A DNA stretch of 36,722 nucleotides, from NCBI GenBank assembly GCA_002783205.1, contig PFEY01000044.1:1-36722 (forward strand), in the 5' to 3' direction. A program made the translations under genes and the position numbers. The stretch comes from Rhodobacteraceae bacterium CG17_big_fil_post_rev_8_21_14_2_50_63_15 (GTDB lineage Bacteria; Pseudomonadota; Alphaproteobacteria; Rhodobacterales; Rhodobacteraceae). Below, in pieces: positions 8,144 to 16,488 of the stretch. The notes under the pieces are model-generated. The model was not told the DNA's origin. It saw nothing but the letters and a program-made list of their open reading frames with translations, and made no database searches. Position 1 is the stretch's first letter. The number at the start of each line of letters is the position of its first letter.

Positions 8144-8788
8144 ATGAAACCGTCACCGACCGATGCCTATTCGCTGATTCTCGAAGCCATCGACATCGGG
8201 ATGTTCAAACCCGGTGATCGTCTGGTCGAAAGCGATCTGGCAGAGCGCTTTGGCGTGTCGCGCACGCCGATCCGCGAGGCCTTGCAACGGCTGGAGACGC
8301 AATCCATGCTGACCCGCGATGGCCGTAGTTTGATCGTGGCCTCGCTGGATTACAACCAGCTTGCAGAGCTCTACGTGGTGCGTGCAGAGCTTGAGGGGCT
8401 CGCGGCGGGGCTCGCGGCGCGCCACGCGAGTCCCGAGGAGGTGCGCGTCCTGCGCGACATGGTTGAAGATGACCGCGCGCTCATGGGAAAGCCATCCGAG
8501 ATGGCACGTGCCAACCGTCGCTTCCACAAGCAGATCCATCTCGCCTCGCACAATCGCTTTCTGGTGCAGCAACTCGACCTCGTGCATCGTTCCATGGCAC
8601 TCTTGGCAACTACGTCGCTCGCGGCTGAAGGCCGTGATGAGGATGCGCTCAAGGAACATGACGCGATCATCGCCGCCATCGAGGCACAAAACGAGAGAGC
8701 CGCCACGCAAACCCTGCGCGATCACATCTCAAAGGCCTTCGTGACTCGGCTCAAGCTTGATTCCGGCGAGGTCAAATCCACCGTCTGA
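8144..8788 (+). CDS. GntR family transcriptional regulator, FCD (FadR) subfamily
   Basis: A 214-residue regulator. Winged-helix DNA-binding domain at about 8-72, with LILEAIDIGMFKPGDRLVESDLAERFGVSRTPIREALQRLE as the GntR signature. The C-terminal helical FCD effector domain has likely metal ligands in ANRRFHKQIH (His128), LKEHDAIIAAI (His172) and LRDHI (His194). FCD proteins bind small organic acids and usually repress neighbouring catabolic genes. The ATG at 8144 is preferred to a TTG two codons earlier. No catabolic operon is adjacent; the divergent nucleotidase is the only candidate local target. Its last 60 bp overlap the 3' end of the glycosyltransferase gene on the other strand. Confidence 0.9.
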   Translation: MKPSPTDAYSLILEAIDIGMFKPGDRLVESDLAERFGVSRTPIREALQRLETQSMLTRDGRSLIVASLDYNQLAELYVVRAELEGLAAGLAARHASPEEVRVLRDMVEDDRALMGKPSEMARANRRFHKQIHLASHNRFLVQQLDLVHRSMALLATTSLAAEGRDEDALKEHDAIIAAIEAQNERAATQTLRDHISKAFVTRLKLDSGEVKSTV

Positions 8789-10663
8789 CCGCCGCCGCCC
8801 ACCAGCTGCCGCCGTCAGGCCATGCGCCGTCTTGTCCCAGAAGAACGGCTTGAATACCAGTTCGTAGAGCGCCTTGTAAGCAGCAACAGCGCCCAATGGC
8901 GTATAGAAATGCATGGTCGGCACCCAGAGCATCAGATGCCGGTGCTTGCGCCCTGAAACCGCCAGCAGGTGAATGCAGATATTGAGCACCTCGACCATGA
9001 GAAAGAGCCTGCCAAGCGCCACCATTTCCGCGCGCGGCAAAACGGGATCCAGCGGATGCGGCAATCCGAGGAGCACCAGCCAGAATGACCACAGAAATGG
9101 CGCCAGAAAAAACTGCGAGAGCGCCGACACGAAATGCACCTGAAACCCCCAGAACTTCCTGGCACCCAGTTGCCGGAAGAGCAATCGGGGACGGCGCATA
9201 TGCACAAGGTAGGTGGTCATGTAGCCCTTGAGCCAGCGCGAGCGTTGCTTGATCCAGGGCCAGGGACGACAGTTTGCTTCTTCCTCAGTCACCGTTCGCA
9301 CCATTTCCGTGCGGTATCCATGCCGCGCCAGCCTGAACCCAAGATCAGCATCTTCTGTCACGTTATGTGCATCCCATCCCCCCAGTTCCTCAAGCACGTC
9401 ACGACGGAAATAAAGCGACGTGCCTCCGAGCGGGATCGCCAGACCCAACCGCGCCATGCCGGGGAGGATCATTCGGAACCACGCGGCATATTCGATGGTG
9501 AAACATCGCGCGATCCAGTTCTGTCTCGGGTTGTAGTAATCGAGGATACCTTGCAGACAGGCGACATCGCGTGGCACCTGCTCAAAGCGGCGCACAACCT
9601 GCGTGATCTGATCGGGGTCGGGCGCGTCTTCGGCGTCGAAAATGCCGATAATATCCCCCTTGCAGAAATCGAGTGCATAATTCATCGCGCGCGGTTTGGT
9701 GCGGGGCGTGCCATCGGGAACGATCACCGGCTGGACCCAGGACGGCAGATCAATACCCGCCAGCGTCGCCTGAGTCAGAGCGTCCTCCTCCTCGAGCACC
9801 AAAATGACATCAAGCAGGCATTTGGGATAGGTCAGACGGCTGAGCCGGGCGATCAGGGCATGGGCGATCTCGGTCTCGCGAAAGAGCGGGACAAGAATCG
9901 ATACTTTGGGCAACGGAGCCATCATTCTCGAGGTTCCGGATTTCGGCTCGCGCGGTTTCGTCAACGCGGCGAGGACGGCTGCGGATTTCAGCCCGGCGCA
10001 CAGCAGCAATGTGAAACAGGCCCATGCGGCAAAGATCCCGAACACCGCAACTGGAAAGGCCAGACACAGCCCGACGATCAGGATCAGGGCACCAAGGCAT
10101 GCACTCAGTCGCAGCGCCATCGCCCCGCCCCATCTGCGACAACTCTCGGTTTCGGGCACGCGGGTCTCGGCGAGGTCACGCAACAGGTCGCGATGATCGC
10201 GCGCGATGCGATCCTGAACCACCTGCGCCGGCGCAAGGAATGGGCGGATCCGGCCAAGTTCGGGCGGAAGACTCGGGCGCAGGGACGCAAGGCTCTCTGG
10301 TCTGCCGGAGACAAGCGCAGGCTTGCCATTGACAAGCCTCAGAGCGACAATCGCGTGACGCAGCAGAAAGCGGGGGTCGATCCCGGTCTCAAGGCTTTCT
10401 TCCCGGTCAAGATCCGCGCTGGTCAGCCTGCGCACCGAAAGTCGTCGGGCGTGAGCCGCGAGCAGATCGTCCTCGCTGGCCAATCCTTCGGACTGCAAGA
10501 TCCGTTCAAACGAGGTATCGCAATGCCGCCGCACCGTTTCGGCCAGCACTGCATCTGACGCCGTTATGGTGCCCGCGCGCACGAGGTGACGCCCGATCGG
10601 ATTGACCGGCAAGGCGATATCGGGGTTCGGTTTGCCCAGACGCCGCAATTCGGAAATACCCAT
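8729..10663 (-). CDS. Membrane glycosyltransferase family 2 with an N-terminal GspE-N-like domain
   Basis: A 644-residue inner-membrane protein. Residues about 20-165 resemble the N-terminal domain of type II secretion ATPases (IGRHLVRAGTITASDAVLAETVRRH, then ILQSEGLASEDDLLAAHARRLSV). A hydrophobic pair at about 184-235 precedes the cytosolic GT2 domain: KVSILVPLFRE at 253-263, DAED at 343-346, TED at 436-438 and QRSRW at 473-477, the processive-type D,D,D,QxxRW set. Further transmembrane helices lie at about 505-535, 550-570 and 580-600. This architecture suggests an exported or secreted polysaccharide synthase, as for XagB-type enzymes; the sugar is unknown. The gene's 3' end overlaps the GntR gene by 60 bp, and three TTAA boxes at 11-bp spacing lie upstream. 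Confidence 0.9.
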   Translation of the reverse strand: MGISELRRLGKPNPDIALPVNPIGRHLVRAGTITASDAVLAETVRRHCDTSFERILQSEGLASEDDLLAAHARRLSVRRLTSADLDREESLETGIDPRFLLRHAIVALRLVNGKPALVSGRPESLASLRPSLPPELGRIRPFLAPAQVVQDRIARDHRDLLRDLAETRVPETESCRRWGGAMALRLSACLGALILIVGLCLAFPVAVFGIFAAWACFTLLLCAGLKSAAVLAALTKPREPKSGTSRMMAPLPKVSILVPLFRETEIAHALIARLSRLTYPKCLLDVILVLEEEDALTQATLAGIDLPSWVQPVIVPDGTPRTKPRAMNYALDFCKGDIIGIFDAEDAPDPDQITQVVRRFEQVPRDVACLQGILDYYNPRQNWIARCFTIEYAAWFRMILPGMARLGLAIPLGGTSLYFRRDVLEELGGWDAHNVTEDADLGFRLARHGYRTEMVRTVTEEEANCRPWPWIKQRSRWLKGYMTTYLVHMRRPRLLFRQLGARKFWGFQVHFVSALSQFFLAPFLWSFWLVLLGLPHPLDPVLPRAEMVALGRLFLMVEVLNICIHLLAVSGRKHRHLMLWVPTMHFYTPLGAVAAYKALYELVFKPFFWDKTAHGLTAAAGGRRRSDGGFDLAGIKLEPSHEGL

Positions 10664-10712
10664 AGCTCTAACCCATCACCCGCTCTCGAAGGCGAGGCTA
10701 GAACTCGGATGG

Positions 10713-10738
10713 TTAACGATGCTTTAACAACCGATTAA
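10713..10738. promoter_or_regulatory. Triple TTAA array at N7 spacing, candidate CtrA-binding site
   Basis: TTAA occurs at 10713-10716, 10724-10727 and 10735-10738, each separated by exactly seven bases, so two overlapping TTAA-N7-TTAAC sites are present. This is the established binding pattern of the alphaproteobacterial cell-cycle/motility regulator CtrA. It lies 50-75 bp upstream of the glycosyltransferase start, in the 97-bp gap below carA. Binding is inferred from the motif alone. Confidence 0.55.
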
Positions 10739-10760
10739 CAAACTGGACATTTCCACCGTC

Positions 10761-11909
10761 CTACCGATCCATCGAGGCCACAAAACGCTCGAAAAGATAA
10801 AAGCTGTCTTGCGGGCCGGGGCTCGCCTCCGGGTGATACTGAACCGAAAAGACCGGGCGACCCGTCAGCCTGATCCCGCAGTTCGATCCGTCAAAGAGCG
10901 AAACATGCGTTTCCACGACGCCTGAAGGAAGGGTTTGGCTATCAACGGCAAAGCCGTGATTCATCGATGTGATCTCGACCTTGCCGGTTTCCAGATCCTT
11001 GACCGGATGGTTGGCCCCGTGATGGCCGTGGTTCATCTTGATGGTCTGCGCCCCCAAGGCAATCGCCAGCATCTGGTGGCCAAGGCAGATGCCAAAGACA
11101 GGCAACCCTCTGTCCAGCACACCGCGAATCATCGGCACGGCATACTCACCCGTCGCCGCAGGATCGCCGGGACCATTCGACAAAAACACACCGTCCGGAC
11201 CATGGGCCAGAACATCCTCGACCGTGGCGGTCGCAGGCAATACAGTCACCTCGCACCCGACACTGGCAAGACACCGCAGGATGTTGCGTTTGGCCCCGTA
11301 ATCGACAGCAACCACCTTGTGACGCGCATCTGTCTGACGCTTGTAACCTTCCGGCCAGGCCCAACGCATTTCGTCCCATCTGTAGGACTGGGCGCACGTC
11401 ACCCTCTTTGCCAGATCCGCCCCCTCCAGCCCGGCAAAGCCGCGCGCCCTGGCAACCAGCGCCCCGACATCGAAATGTCCATCAGGGTCATGAGCGAGGG
11501 TCACATGCGGCGCACCCTGCTGGCGGATCGCGCGGGTCAGGCGGCGTGTATCCACCCCGCCAATGGCAATCCTACCCCGCCGCGCCAACCATTGCGTCAG
11601 ATGCTCCTGCGCCCGCCAGTTGCTGGGTTCGGTCGGATCCCACTTCACGACCAGACCCTCGGCCACAGGTTCTGCGGTCTCGTCGTCATCGGCATTCACA
11701 CCCGTGTTGCCGATGTGCGGGAAGGTAAAAGTGACGATCTGCCCGGCATAAGAGGGATCGGTCATGATCTCCTGATAGCCCGTCATCGCTGTGTTAAAAC
11801 AGAGTTCCGCGGTGGTTTGTCCGGTCGCACCAAAACCGTGGCCCAAATACAGCGAGCCATCAGCCAGCGCCAGACAGGCGGTTGGGCGGGAATGGGGCGC
11901 TTGGGCCAT
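10761..11909 (-). CDS. carA: Carbamoyl-phosphate synthase small subunit
   Basis: A 382-residue glutamine-hydrolysing subunit that feeds ammonia to CarB for carbamoyl phosphate, used in arginine and pyrimidine synthesis. The N-terminal CPSase_sm_chain domain covers about 1-150 (LALADGSLYLGHGFG, ELCFNTAMTGYQEIMTDPSYAGQIVTFT). The class I glutamine amidotransferase domain follows, with FLSNGPGDP at 242-250, nucleophile Cys275 in GICLGHQ, and His359/Glu361 in VQYHPEASPG. The start at 11909 gives MAQAPHSRP and removes ten extra codons. carB is not in the window. It is divergent from yqeY, a pairing with no obvious functional link. Confidence 0.97.
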   Translation of the reverse strand: MAQAPHSRPTACLALADGSLYLGHGFGATGQTTAELCFNTAMTGYQEIMTDPSYAGQIVTFTFPHIGNTGVNADDDETAEPVAEGLVVKWDPTEPSNWRAQEHLTQWLARRGRIAIGGVDTRRLTRAIRQQGAPHVTLAHDPDGHFDVGALVARARGFAGLEGADLAKRVTCAQSYRWDEMRWAWPEGYKRQTDARHKVVAVDYGAKRNILRCLASVGCEVTVLPATATVEDVLAHGPDGVFLSNGPGDPAATGEYAVPMIRGVLDRGLPVFGICLGHQMLAIALGAQTIKMNHGHHGANHPVKDLETGKVEITSMNHGFAVDSQTLPSGVVETHVSLFDGSNCGIRLTGRPVFSVQYHPEASPGPQDSFYLFERFVASMDR

Positions 11910-12006
11910 GTCTGGGGGTCTCCGGCTGTGCAAATCCACGTATCCCTAAGAGCGTGCCTCCTCCGGGTCAAGGCCCAGATGGTTGCGCGGGCCTTGGCCC
12001 TGACAG

Positions 12007-12035
12007 TTGCCATACCCTGCGCCATTGGTTAGGCT
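12007..12035 (+). promoter_or_regulatory. Candidate sigma70 promoter for the YqeY-type gene
   Basis: TTGCCA (12007-12012) and TAGGCT (12030-12035) are separated by 17 bp and would start transcription about 27 nt before the YqeY gene. The -10 is weak, so this is a tentative reading. The rest of the 159-bp carA-yqeY interval shows nothing else I can name. Confidence 0.3.
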
Positions 12036-12068
12036 TCAACCCTTGTGGAAGCCGTGGGGATGGAATGA

Positions 12069-12527
12069 ATGGATTTGCGTGAACGGGTCAACAAGGCCCT
12101 GAAGCAGGCGATGAAGGACAAGGCGACGCGACGTCTGGCCACGCTTCGGCTGATCAATGCCGCGATCAAGGATCAGGAGATTGCAGGCCGCAGCGCCGAC
12201 GGTGTGACTGACGTGGGCGATGCCGAAATCCTTGCGATCCTCGCCAAGATGACCAAGCAGCGCAACGAGAGCGTGCGTGCCTATGAGGAAGGCGGTCGGC
12301 TCGATCTGGCTGAGAGCGAGCGCGACGAAATCAAGGTGATCGAGGAATTCCTGCCGCGCCAGTTGGACGACGAAGAGATCCTCGCCGCTGTCGACAAGGC
12401 CATTGCCGATGTCGGGGCCACGTCGATTCGCGACATGGGCAAGATCATGAGCAAACTCAAGGAGCGCCACGCGGGACAAATGGATTTCGGTGCCGTCGGC
12501 CCACAGGTCAAGGCGCGGCTGGGCTAA
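12069..12527 (+). CDS. GatB/YqeY domain protein
   Basis: A 152-residue cytosolic protein of the YqeY family, which shares the helical tail domain of GatB, the tRNA-amidotransferase subunit. Recognisable blocks are DLRERVNKALKQAMKDKATRRLATLRLINAAIKD at 2-35, ILAILAKMTKQRNESVRAYEEGGRLDLAESERDEIKVIEEFLPRQL at about 57-102, and DMGKIMSKLKERHAGQMDFGAVG near the end. In GatB the domain contacts tRNA, and a tRNA-related role is often proposed for YqeY but is not established. The start at 12069 matches the family N-terminus. Its stop overlaps by 4 bp the stop of the convergent DUF2244 gene. Confidence 0.92.
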   Translation: MDLRERVNKALKQAMKDKATRRLATLRLINAAIKDQEIAGRSADGVTDVGDAEILAILAKMTKQRNESVRAYEEGGRLDLAESERDEIKVIEEFLPRQLDDEEILAAVDKAIADVGATSIRDMGKIMSKLKERHAGQMDFGAVGPQVKARLG

Positions 12528-13027
12528 ACCGCCAGCGGAGCCGGTGGGCGCAAGGCGTCGGACAGTTCGTTGTAGAGAGTCTTGCGTTCGTCTTCGGACA
12601 GGAAGGCGCCGATCTCGACCTCGCGACCAGCCCCCTTGAGCGTCAGATAATGTGACACTGGCCCGCCCTTGGGATGCATCTGCACCCGCGCCCAATAACG
12701 GTTGCATTCCCATTCCTGAACGTCGCCTCGTGGATTGGTGCGCCGCAAATGGATGGCGTCACACGCAATCGTCAGAACCTCCTTGATCCGGGCGCTGCGA
12801 TAGCTCGATTCAAGAGCCCACCAGACTCCGCCGACCGCCAGCAGAAGAAACGGCAACAAGCCCCAGAGCACGAACGTGCCCAGAAGCGGATAGAGCGGAA
12901 TCGTGATCAGGCTGAAGGTGCTCAGCACAAAGGCCGCAAAGCCCCGTCGCGGCAACGAACGGTGGGGCCAGAGAGCGAGACAGCGCTCATGACCGGTTCC
13001 TTGTGACGATGTCCATTCATACGGCAT
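12524..13027 (-). CDS. DUF2244 domain membrane protein
   Basis: A 167-residue protein that matches the DUF2244 pattern: an N-terminal LALWPHRSLPRRGFAAFVL motif, then two closely spaced transmembrane helices at about 30-70, then a soluble domain with WECNRYWARVQM and LTLKGAGREVEIGAFLSEDERKTLYNELSDAL. That C-terminal pattern resembles a PH-like fold facing the cytosol. The family function is unknown. The ATG at 13027 gives a full-length product. It stands between rnpB and yqeY; its stop shares four bases with the convergent YqeY stop. Confidence 0.85.
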   Translation of the reverse strand: MPYEWTSSQGTGHERCLALWPHRSLPRRGFAAFVLSTFSLITIPLYPLLGTFVLWGLLPFLLLAVGGVWWALESSYRSARIKEVLTIACDAIHLRRTNPRGDVQEWECNRYWARVQMHPKGGPVSHYLTLKGAGREVEIGAFLSEDERKTLYNELSDALRPPAPLAV

Positions 13028-13047
13028 ACCTGAGTTCTAGCCTGCCT

Positions 13048-13082
13048 GCGAAAAATGAAAAGACCCCGCGGAGGAGATCCGC
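13048..13082 (-). terminator. Rho-independent terminator of rnpB
   Basis: On the minus strand the stem GCGGA/TCCGC (13082-13068, 5-nt loop) is followed by GGGGTCTTTTCATTTTTCGC, giving two T-runs. It lies 19 nt past the predicted 3' end of rnpB and before the DUF2244 gene. Confidence 0.65.
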
Positions 13083-13100
13083 AACGCGACAGGCCAAAAT

Positions 13101-13512
13101 GCGCGGAGAGCCTGTAAGCCGGATTCTGTCCTGCCGGCCCAAGGACCGGCAGGGATGACCATTCCTCTCGATGCGCTGTTGCCAGCGAATCTCTAGCTGC
13201 CAACCCGGACCGCCGGGCCAAGACGTGCCTGCGGGCGGTATCCCGGACCATGGTCCGGGACCGGCCCCCGCGCGCGGTCCCTATTTGGCATTGCTCCCGG
13301 TGGGGCTTGCCGTGCCGGTCCGGTTGCCCGTCCCGCGGTGGGCTCTTGCCCCACCGTTTCACCCTTGCCCCGGACAGGCCGGGGCGGTTTCATTTCTGTG
13401 GCGCTTTCCCTCGGGTTGCCCCGGCCGGGCGTTACCCGGCACCGTTGTCTTGTGGAGTCCGGACTTTCCTCGTCACCCCGGGGGGCGCCGCGGCCATCCG
13501 GCTCTCCGCGCA
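13101..13512 (-). ncRNA. rnpB: RNase P RNA, bacterial class A
   Basis: The catalytic RNA that trims the 5' leader of pre-tRNAs. Reading the minus strand, the 5' universal segment GAGGAAAGTCCGGACTCCAC is at 13471-13452 and the 3' conserved ACAGAATCCGGCTTACAGGC ends at about 13109. The terminal P1 helix is visible as GCGCGGAGAGCC (13511-13500) pairing perfectly with GGCTCTCCGCGC (13112-13101), which sets both ends to within a few bases. The length of about 410 nt is normal for alphaproteobacteria. A promoter at the right distance lies in the amidase 3' end and a terminator follows at 13082-13048. Any protein reading frames in this interval are by-products of its GC content. Confidence 0.95.
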
Positions 13513-13517
13513 GGCCC

Positions 13518-13546
13518 GACTTAGGCGCTTGTGTCCGCGCGGTCAA
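13518..13546 (-). promoter_or_regulatory. rnpB promoter
   Basis: On the minus strand TTGACC (13546-13541) and TAAGTC (13523-13518) are separated by 17 bp. The start site expected 6-7 nt further falls at about 13511, exactly the 5' base of P1. The TAA of the -10 element is also the stop codon of the amidase gene. Confidence 0.7.
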
Positions 13547-14246
13547 CGGGGAAGCGCCGGGCGAGATCTGCAATCAACCGGCAATCCACATCATCGAGCG
13601 GCCCGGATGCAGCAGGACGAAACCGGAGACGAAAGGCCCGAAGGACGTCCTCAAGGGGGGCTAAATCCCCCAGAGCATAGCCAAACTTGCGCGCATCGTC
13701 TGCAAATCCCCCGACGGTTTCCGCTGCCAGCTTGGCGGTGTGCCCCTGCGGCCAGACCGACAGGCCCCGGATCGCCAATCGCCGCCAGTCAAACCGCGGA
13801 CCGGGATCGGATTTGCGCTGCGGGGCCACGTCGGAATGGGCAATCACCCGCTCTGGCGGGATGATCCAGCGGTCCATGATCCCCCTCAAGAGCCCTTCGA
13901 GCGCGGCCATCTGCGGCTCTGGAAAGGGATGCGCGCCGGTATTGACGAGTTCGAGGCCGATCGAGCGGGAATTGACATCGCTCACGCCTCCCCACTGCCC
14001 CGCGCCCGCATGCCAGGCCCGCATCTCTTCTTTGACGAGATGCAGGATCCCGCCCCGCTCCGTGATCAGGTAATGGGCCGACACCTCGGAAGCCGGATCG
14101 CAGAGCCGGTCACGCGCGGCGGCGAAACTCTGCATGCCGGTATAATGCAGCACGATCAGGTCCGGGCGCGCACCCTGTCGGCGCGGTCCGCAATTCGGGG
14201 ACGGGTGGCGGTGGATTACGGCGCGCACGGCAGCGCCGGGTCGCAT
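13521..14246 (-). CDS. N-acetylmuramoyl-L-alanine amidase, AmiD/AmpD (Amidase_2) family
   Basis: A 241-residue zinc amidase that cleaves the lactyl-peptide bond of muropeptides. The Amidase_2 domain shows VLHYTGM (His34), the substrate segment SAHYLITERGGILHLV at 56-71, AWHAGAGQWGG, SIGLELVNTG, IAHSDVAP (His137) and KSDPGPRFDW (Asp147); His34, His137 and Asp147 are the likely zinc ligands. A C-terminal peptidoglycan-binding-like helical region follows at about 170-230. No signal peptide is evident, so it may act in the cytosol on recycled muropeptides. Its ATG at 14246 shares one base with the stop of the upstream lipoprotein gene (TGATG), implying coupled translation. Confidence 0.92.
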   Translation of the reverse strand: MRPGAAVRAVIHRHPSPNCGPRRQGARPDLIVLHYTGMQSFAAARDRLCDPASEVSAHYLITERGGILHLVKEEMRAWHAGAGQWGGVSDVNSRSIGLELVNTGAHPFPEPQMAALEGLLRGIMDRWIIPPERVIAHSDVAPQRKSDPGPRFDWRRLAIRGLSVWPQGHTAKLAAETVGGFADDARKFGYALGDLAPLEDVLRAFRLRFRPAASGPLDDVDCRLIADLARRFPVDRADTSA

Positions 14247-14962
14247 CAGTTGCCGACCGCCTTGCGAAAGGGACGCGGATCCCAACTACAGGCATAGCCG
14301 TCGCCATCCGGATCAAGGCCGAAGGAATCCTTTTCCGGTCCGCCCCGCCGCAGAAAGTCCAGTTGCGCCTGATCCGGCGAGGGGTATTGCGCACAGTTAC
14401 GCACAAACTTCCCATCCTTGTTCAGCCCGGTGCGGCGATAGACCGGTGTCCCGATGTCCTGATGGCTTGCCAGGGCATAGGCCACGATATTGGGACCGAC
14501 ATCGTTGGGACGGTTGCCGATCGCCTGTGGTTGAACCACCTGATACTGGGCACGGGTCTGCGCAATGCGCGCGGCGTCCTGCTCGATCGAGCGTTCGGCA
14601 CCCACGGCCTCAAAGCTGTTTTCCTGCGAGATGCCCGCCGAATCGACAACCGCCGGCGGCACGTCCCCCAAAGGCGCACCTGTCGCGCCAAGATCAAGCG
14701 CGGTGCGGGTATCGGCAGCGATGCGGGCGGGATCCGAGGGCGAGGCTCCGGCGGCGCCCAACGTCTCGCTCGAGACCGCCGAGGGCGGTGGCAGCGCGGC
14801 GCCCGCAAGGGCGGCCTCGCGCGCGGCCTTCTCGCGCTGATAGGCATCATAACTGCCAAAGCCGACGCCCGTGCCACTGTCGACACCGGCGCCACTGTCG
14901 GGGATCGCCGGGGCGCAGGCGCTCAAAGCCGCAAGACCCAAAGCCCCAAGAAAGAAACGCAT
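14246..14962 (-). CDS. Excalibur-domain lipoprotein
   Basis: A 238-residue secreted protein. The N-terminus MRFFLGALGLAALSACAP is a lipoprotein signal with lipobox LSAC, predicting attachment at Cys16. A low-complexity Ala/Ser/Pro/Gly-rich linker of about 150 residues follows. The C-terminus NCAQYPSPDQAQLDFLRRGG…FGLDPDGDGYACSWDPRPFR is an excalibur-type calcium-binding domain (DxDGDGxxC). The start at 14962 is the one that gives the signal peptide. It lies 38 bp after gatA and is coupled by TGATG to the amidase gene, suggesting a joint cell-envelope function. The ligand role of the calcium loop is inferred from the family. Confidence 0.88.
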   Translation of the reverse strand: MRFFLGALGLAALSACAPAIPDSGAGVDSGTGVGFGSYDAYQREKAAREAALAGAALPPPSAVSSETLGAAGASPSDPARIAADTRTALDLGATGAPLGDVPPAVVDSAGISQENSFEAVGAERSIEQDAARIAQTRAQYQVVQPQAIGNRPNDVGPNIVAYALASHQDIGTPVYRRTGLNKDGKFVRNCAQYPSPDQAQLDFLRRGGPEKDSFGLDPDGDGYACSWDPRPFRKAVGN

Positions 14963-15000
14963 CTGATATGTCCTGCCCATTTCCGCTATTCGGCGCTGTC

Positions 15001-16488
15001 CTACCACCATTGCGACGGCTTGGCCACAAACCCTGCCGCCCGTTCCAGCGCATAGGCGGTATTGAGCAGATCACCCTCCTCCCATGGCCGCCCGATGAGT
15101 TGCAGACCCAGCGGCAGCCCTTGGCCGTCCAGCCCCGCAGGCACCGAGATCCCCGGAAGCCCGGCGAGATTGACGGTCACGGTAAAGACATCGTTGAGAT
15201 ACATCTGCACCGGATCGGCCTCCGCCATCTCGCCCAGACCAAAGGCGGCGCTTGGCGTCGCGGGGGTCAGGATCGCATCCACCCCTGCCGCAAAGGCCGT
15301 CTCGAAATCGCGCTTGATCAGGGCGCGCACCTTGCGGGCGCGATTGTAATAGGCGTCGTAGAACCCGGCGGAGAGCACATAGGTGCCCACCATCACCCGG
15401 CGCTGCACCTCCGGCCCGAACCCCTCGGCGCGGGTCTTTTCATACATTTCGGTGATGCCGTCGCCCTGCGCCAGCCTGGCACGGTGGCCATAGCGCACCC
15501 CGTCATAGCGCGCGAGATTGGAGGAGGCCTCGGCGGGCGCGATCACATAATAGGCCGGTAGCGCATATTTCGTGTGCGGCAGCGAGATGTCGCGGATCTC
15601 GGCACCCGCGTCGCGCAACATCGCGGCCCCGTCAGCCCAGAGTTTCTCGATCTCGGCGGGCATGCCCTCCATCCGGTATTCCTTCGGAATTCCAATCACC
15701 TTGCCCCGGATGTCGCCGGTCAGCATTGCCTCGAAATCGGGCACCGGGAGATCGGCGCTGGTCGAATCCTTGGGATCATGCCCGCACATCGCCGACAGCA
15801 TGATCGCCGCGTCGCGCACCGATTTAGTCATCGGCCCGGCCTGATCGAGCGAGGAGGCAAAGGCCACGATCCCCCAGCGGGAACAGCGGCCATAGGTGGG
15901 CTTTATCCCGGTGATGCCGACAAAGGCTGCCGGCTGGCGGATCGAGCCGCCGGTATCGGTGCCGGTTGCGGCAAGACAGAGATCCGCCGCCACCGCCGCC
16001 GCCGATCCGCCAGAAGATCCGCCAGGGGTCAATGCGGTCGCGTCATTGCCGCGGCGCCACGGGCTGACCACATTGCCATAACACGAGGTCTCATTGCTCG
16101 AACCCATGGCAAATTCGTCCATGTTGAGCTTGCCCAGCATCACCGCGCCCGCGTCAAAGAGGTTCTGCGTGACGGTCGATTCATATTCGGGCAAAAAGCC
16201 CTGCAAGATGCGGCTGCCCGCCTGAGACAACACACCCTTGGTGCAAAAGAGATCCTTGATCCCAAGCGGAATGCCGCACAGCGCCGGCGCCTCGCCCGCC
16301 CTGATCCGCGCGTCCGCCGCCTGTGCCTGTTGCCGCGCGAGGTCAGGCGTCTTGTGAACCACCGCATTCAAGGCATCCGCCGAATCGATCGCTGCCAGAC
16401 AGGCCTCGGTCAGCTCAAGGCTCGTCACCTCGCCCCGCCGCAGCGCATCGCGCGCCGCAGCGATCGTCATCGTGTTGAGCGCGCTCAT
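15001..16488 (-). CDS. gatA: Asp-tRNA(Asn)/Glu-tRNA(Gln) amidotransferase subunit A
   Basis: A 495-residue amidase-signature enzyme; it releases ammonia from glutamine for GatB to amidate misacylated Glu-tRNA(Gln) or Asp-tRNA(Asn). The Ser-cisSer-Lys triad is visible: Lys78 in [10 protein letters not shown], Ser158 in [15 protein letters not shown], and nucleophile Ser182 in [43 protein letters not shown] and the C-terminal LPGISVPAG…[15 protein letters not shown] are standard. Its start overlaps the gatC stop by 4 bp, the common gatC-gatA arrangement. gatB is not in the window. Confidence 0.97.
   Translation of the reverse strand: MSALNTMTIAAARDALRRGEVTSLELTEACLAAIDSADALNAVVHKTPDLARQQAQAADARIRAGEAPALCGIPLGIKDLFCTKGVLSQAGSRILQGFLPEYESTVTQNLFDAGAVMLGKLNMDEFAMGSSNETSCYGNVVSPWRRGNDATALTPGGSSGGSAAAVAADLCLAATGTDTGGSIRQPAAFVGITGIKPTYGRCSRWGIVAFASSLDQAGPMTKSVRDAAIMLSAMCGHDPKDSTSADLPVPDFEAMLTGDIRGKVIGIPKEYRMEGMPAEIEKLWADGAAMLRDAGAEIRDISLPHTKYALPAYYVIAPAEASSNLARYDGVRYGHRARLAQGDGITEMYEKTRAEGFGPEVQRRVMVGTYVLSAGFYDAYYNRARKVRALIKRDFETAFAAGVDAILTPATPSAAFGLGEMAEADPVQMYLNDVFTVTVNLAGLPGISVPAGLDGQGLPLGLQLIGRPWEEGDLLNTAYALERAAGFVAKPSQWW

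Noticed and set aside
9134..10558. 474-codon open frame antisense to the glycosyltransferase
   Set aside because: Shadow frame; the glycosyltransferase has all expected catalytic motifs.
13171..13664. Several overlapping plus- and minus-strand open frames within rnpB
   Set aside because: The interval is RNase P RNA, with both ends fixed by P1 pairing and universal segments.
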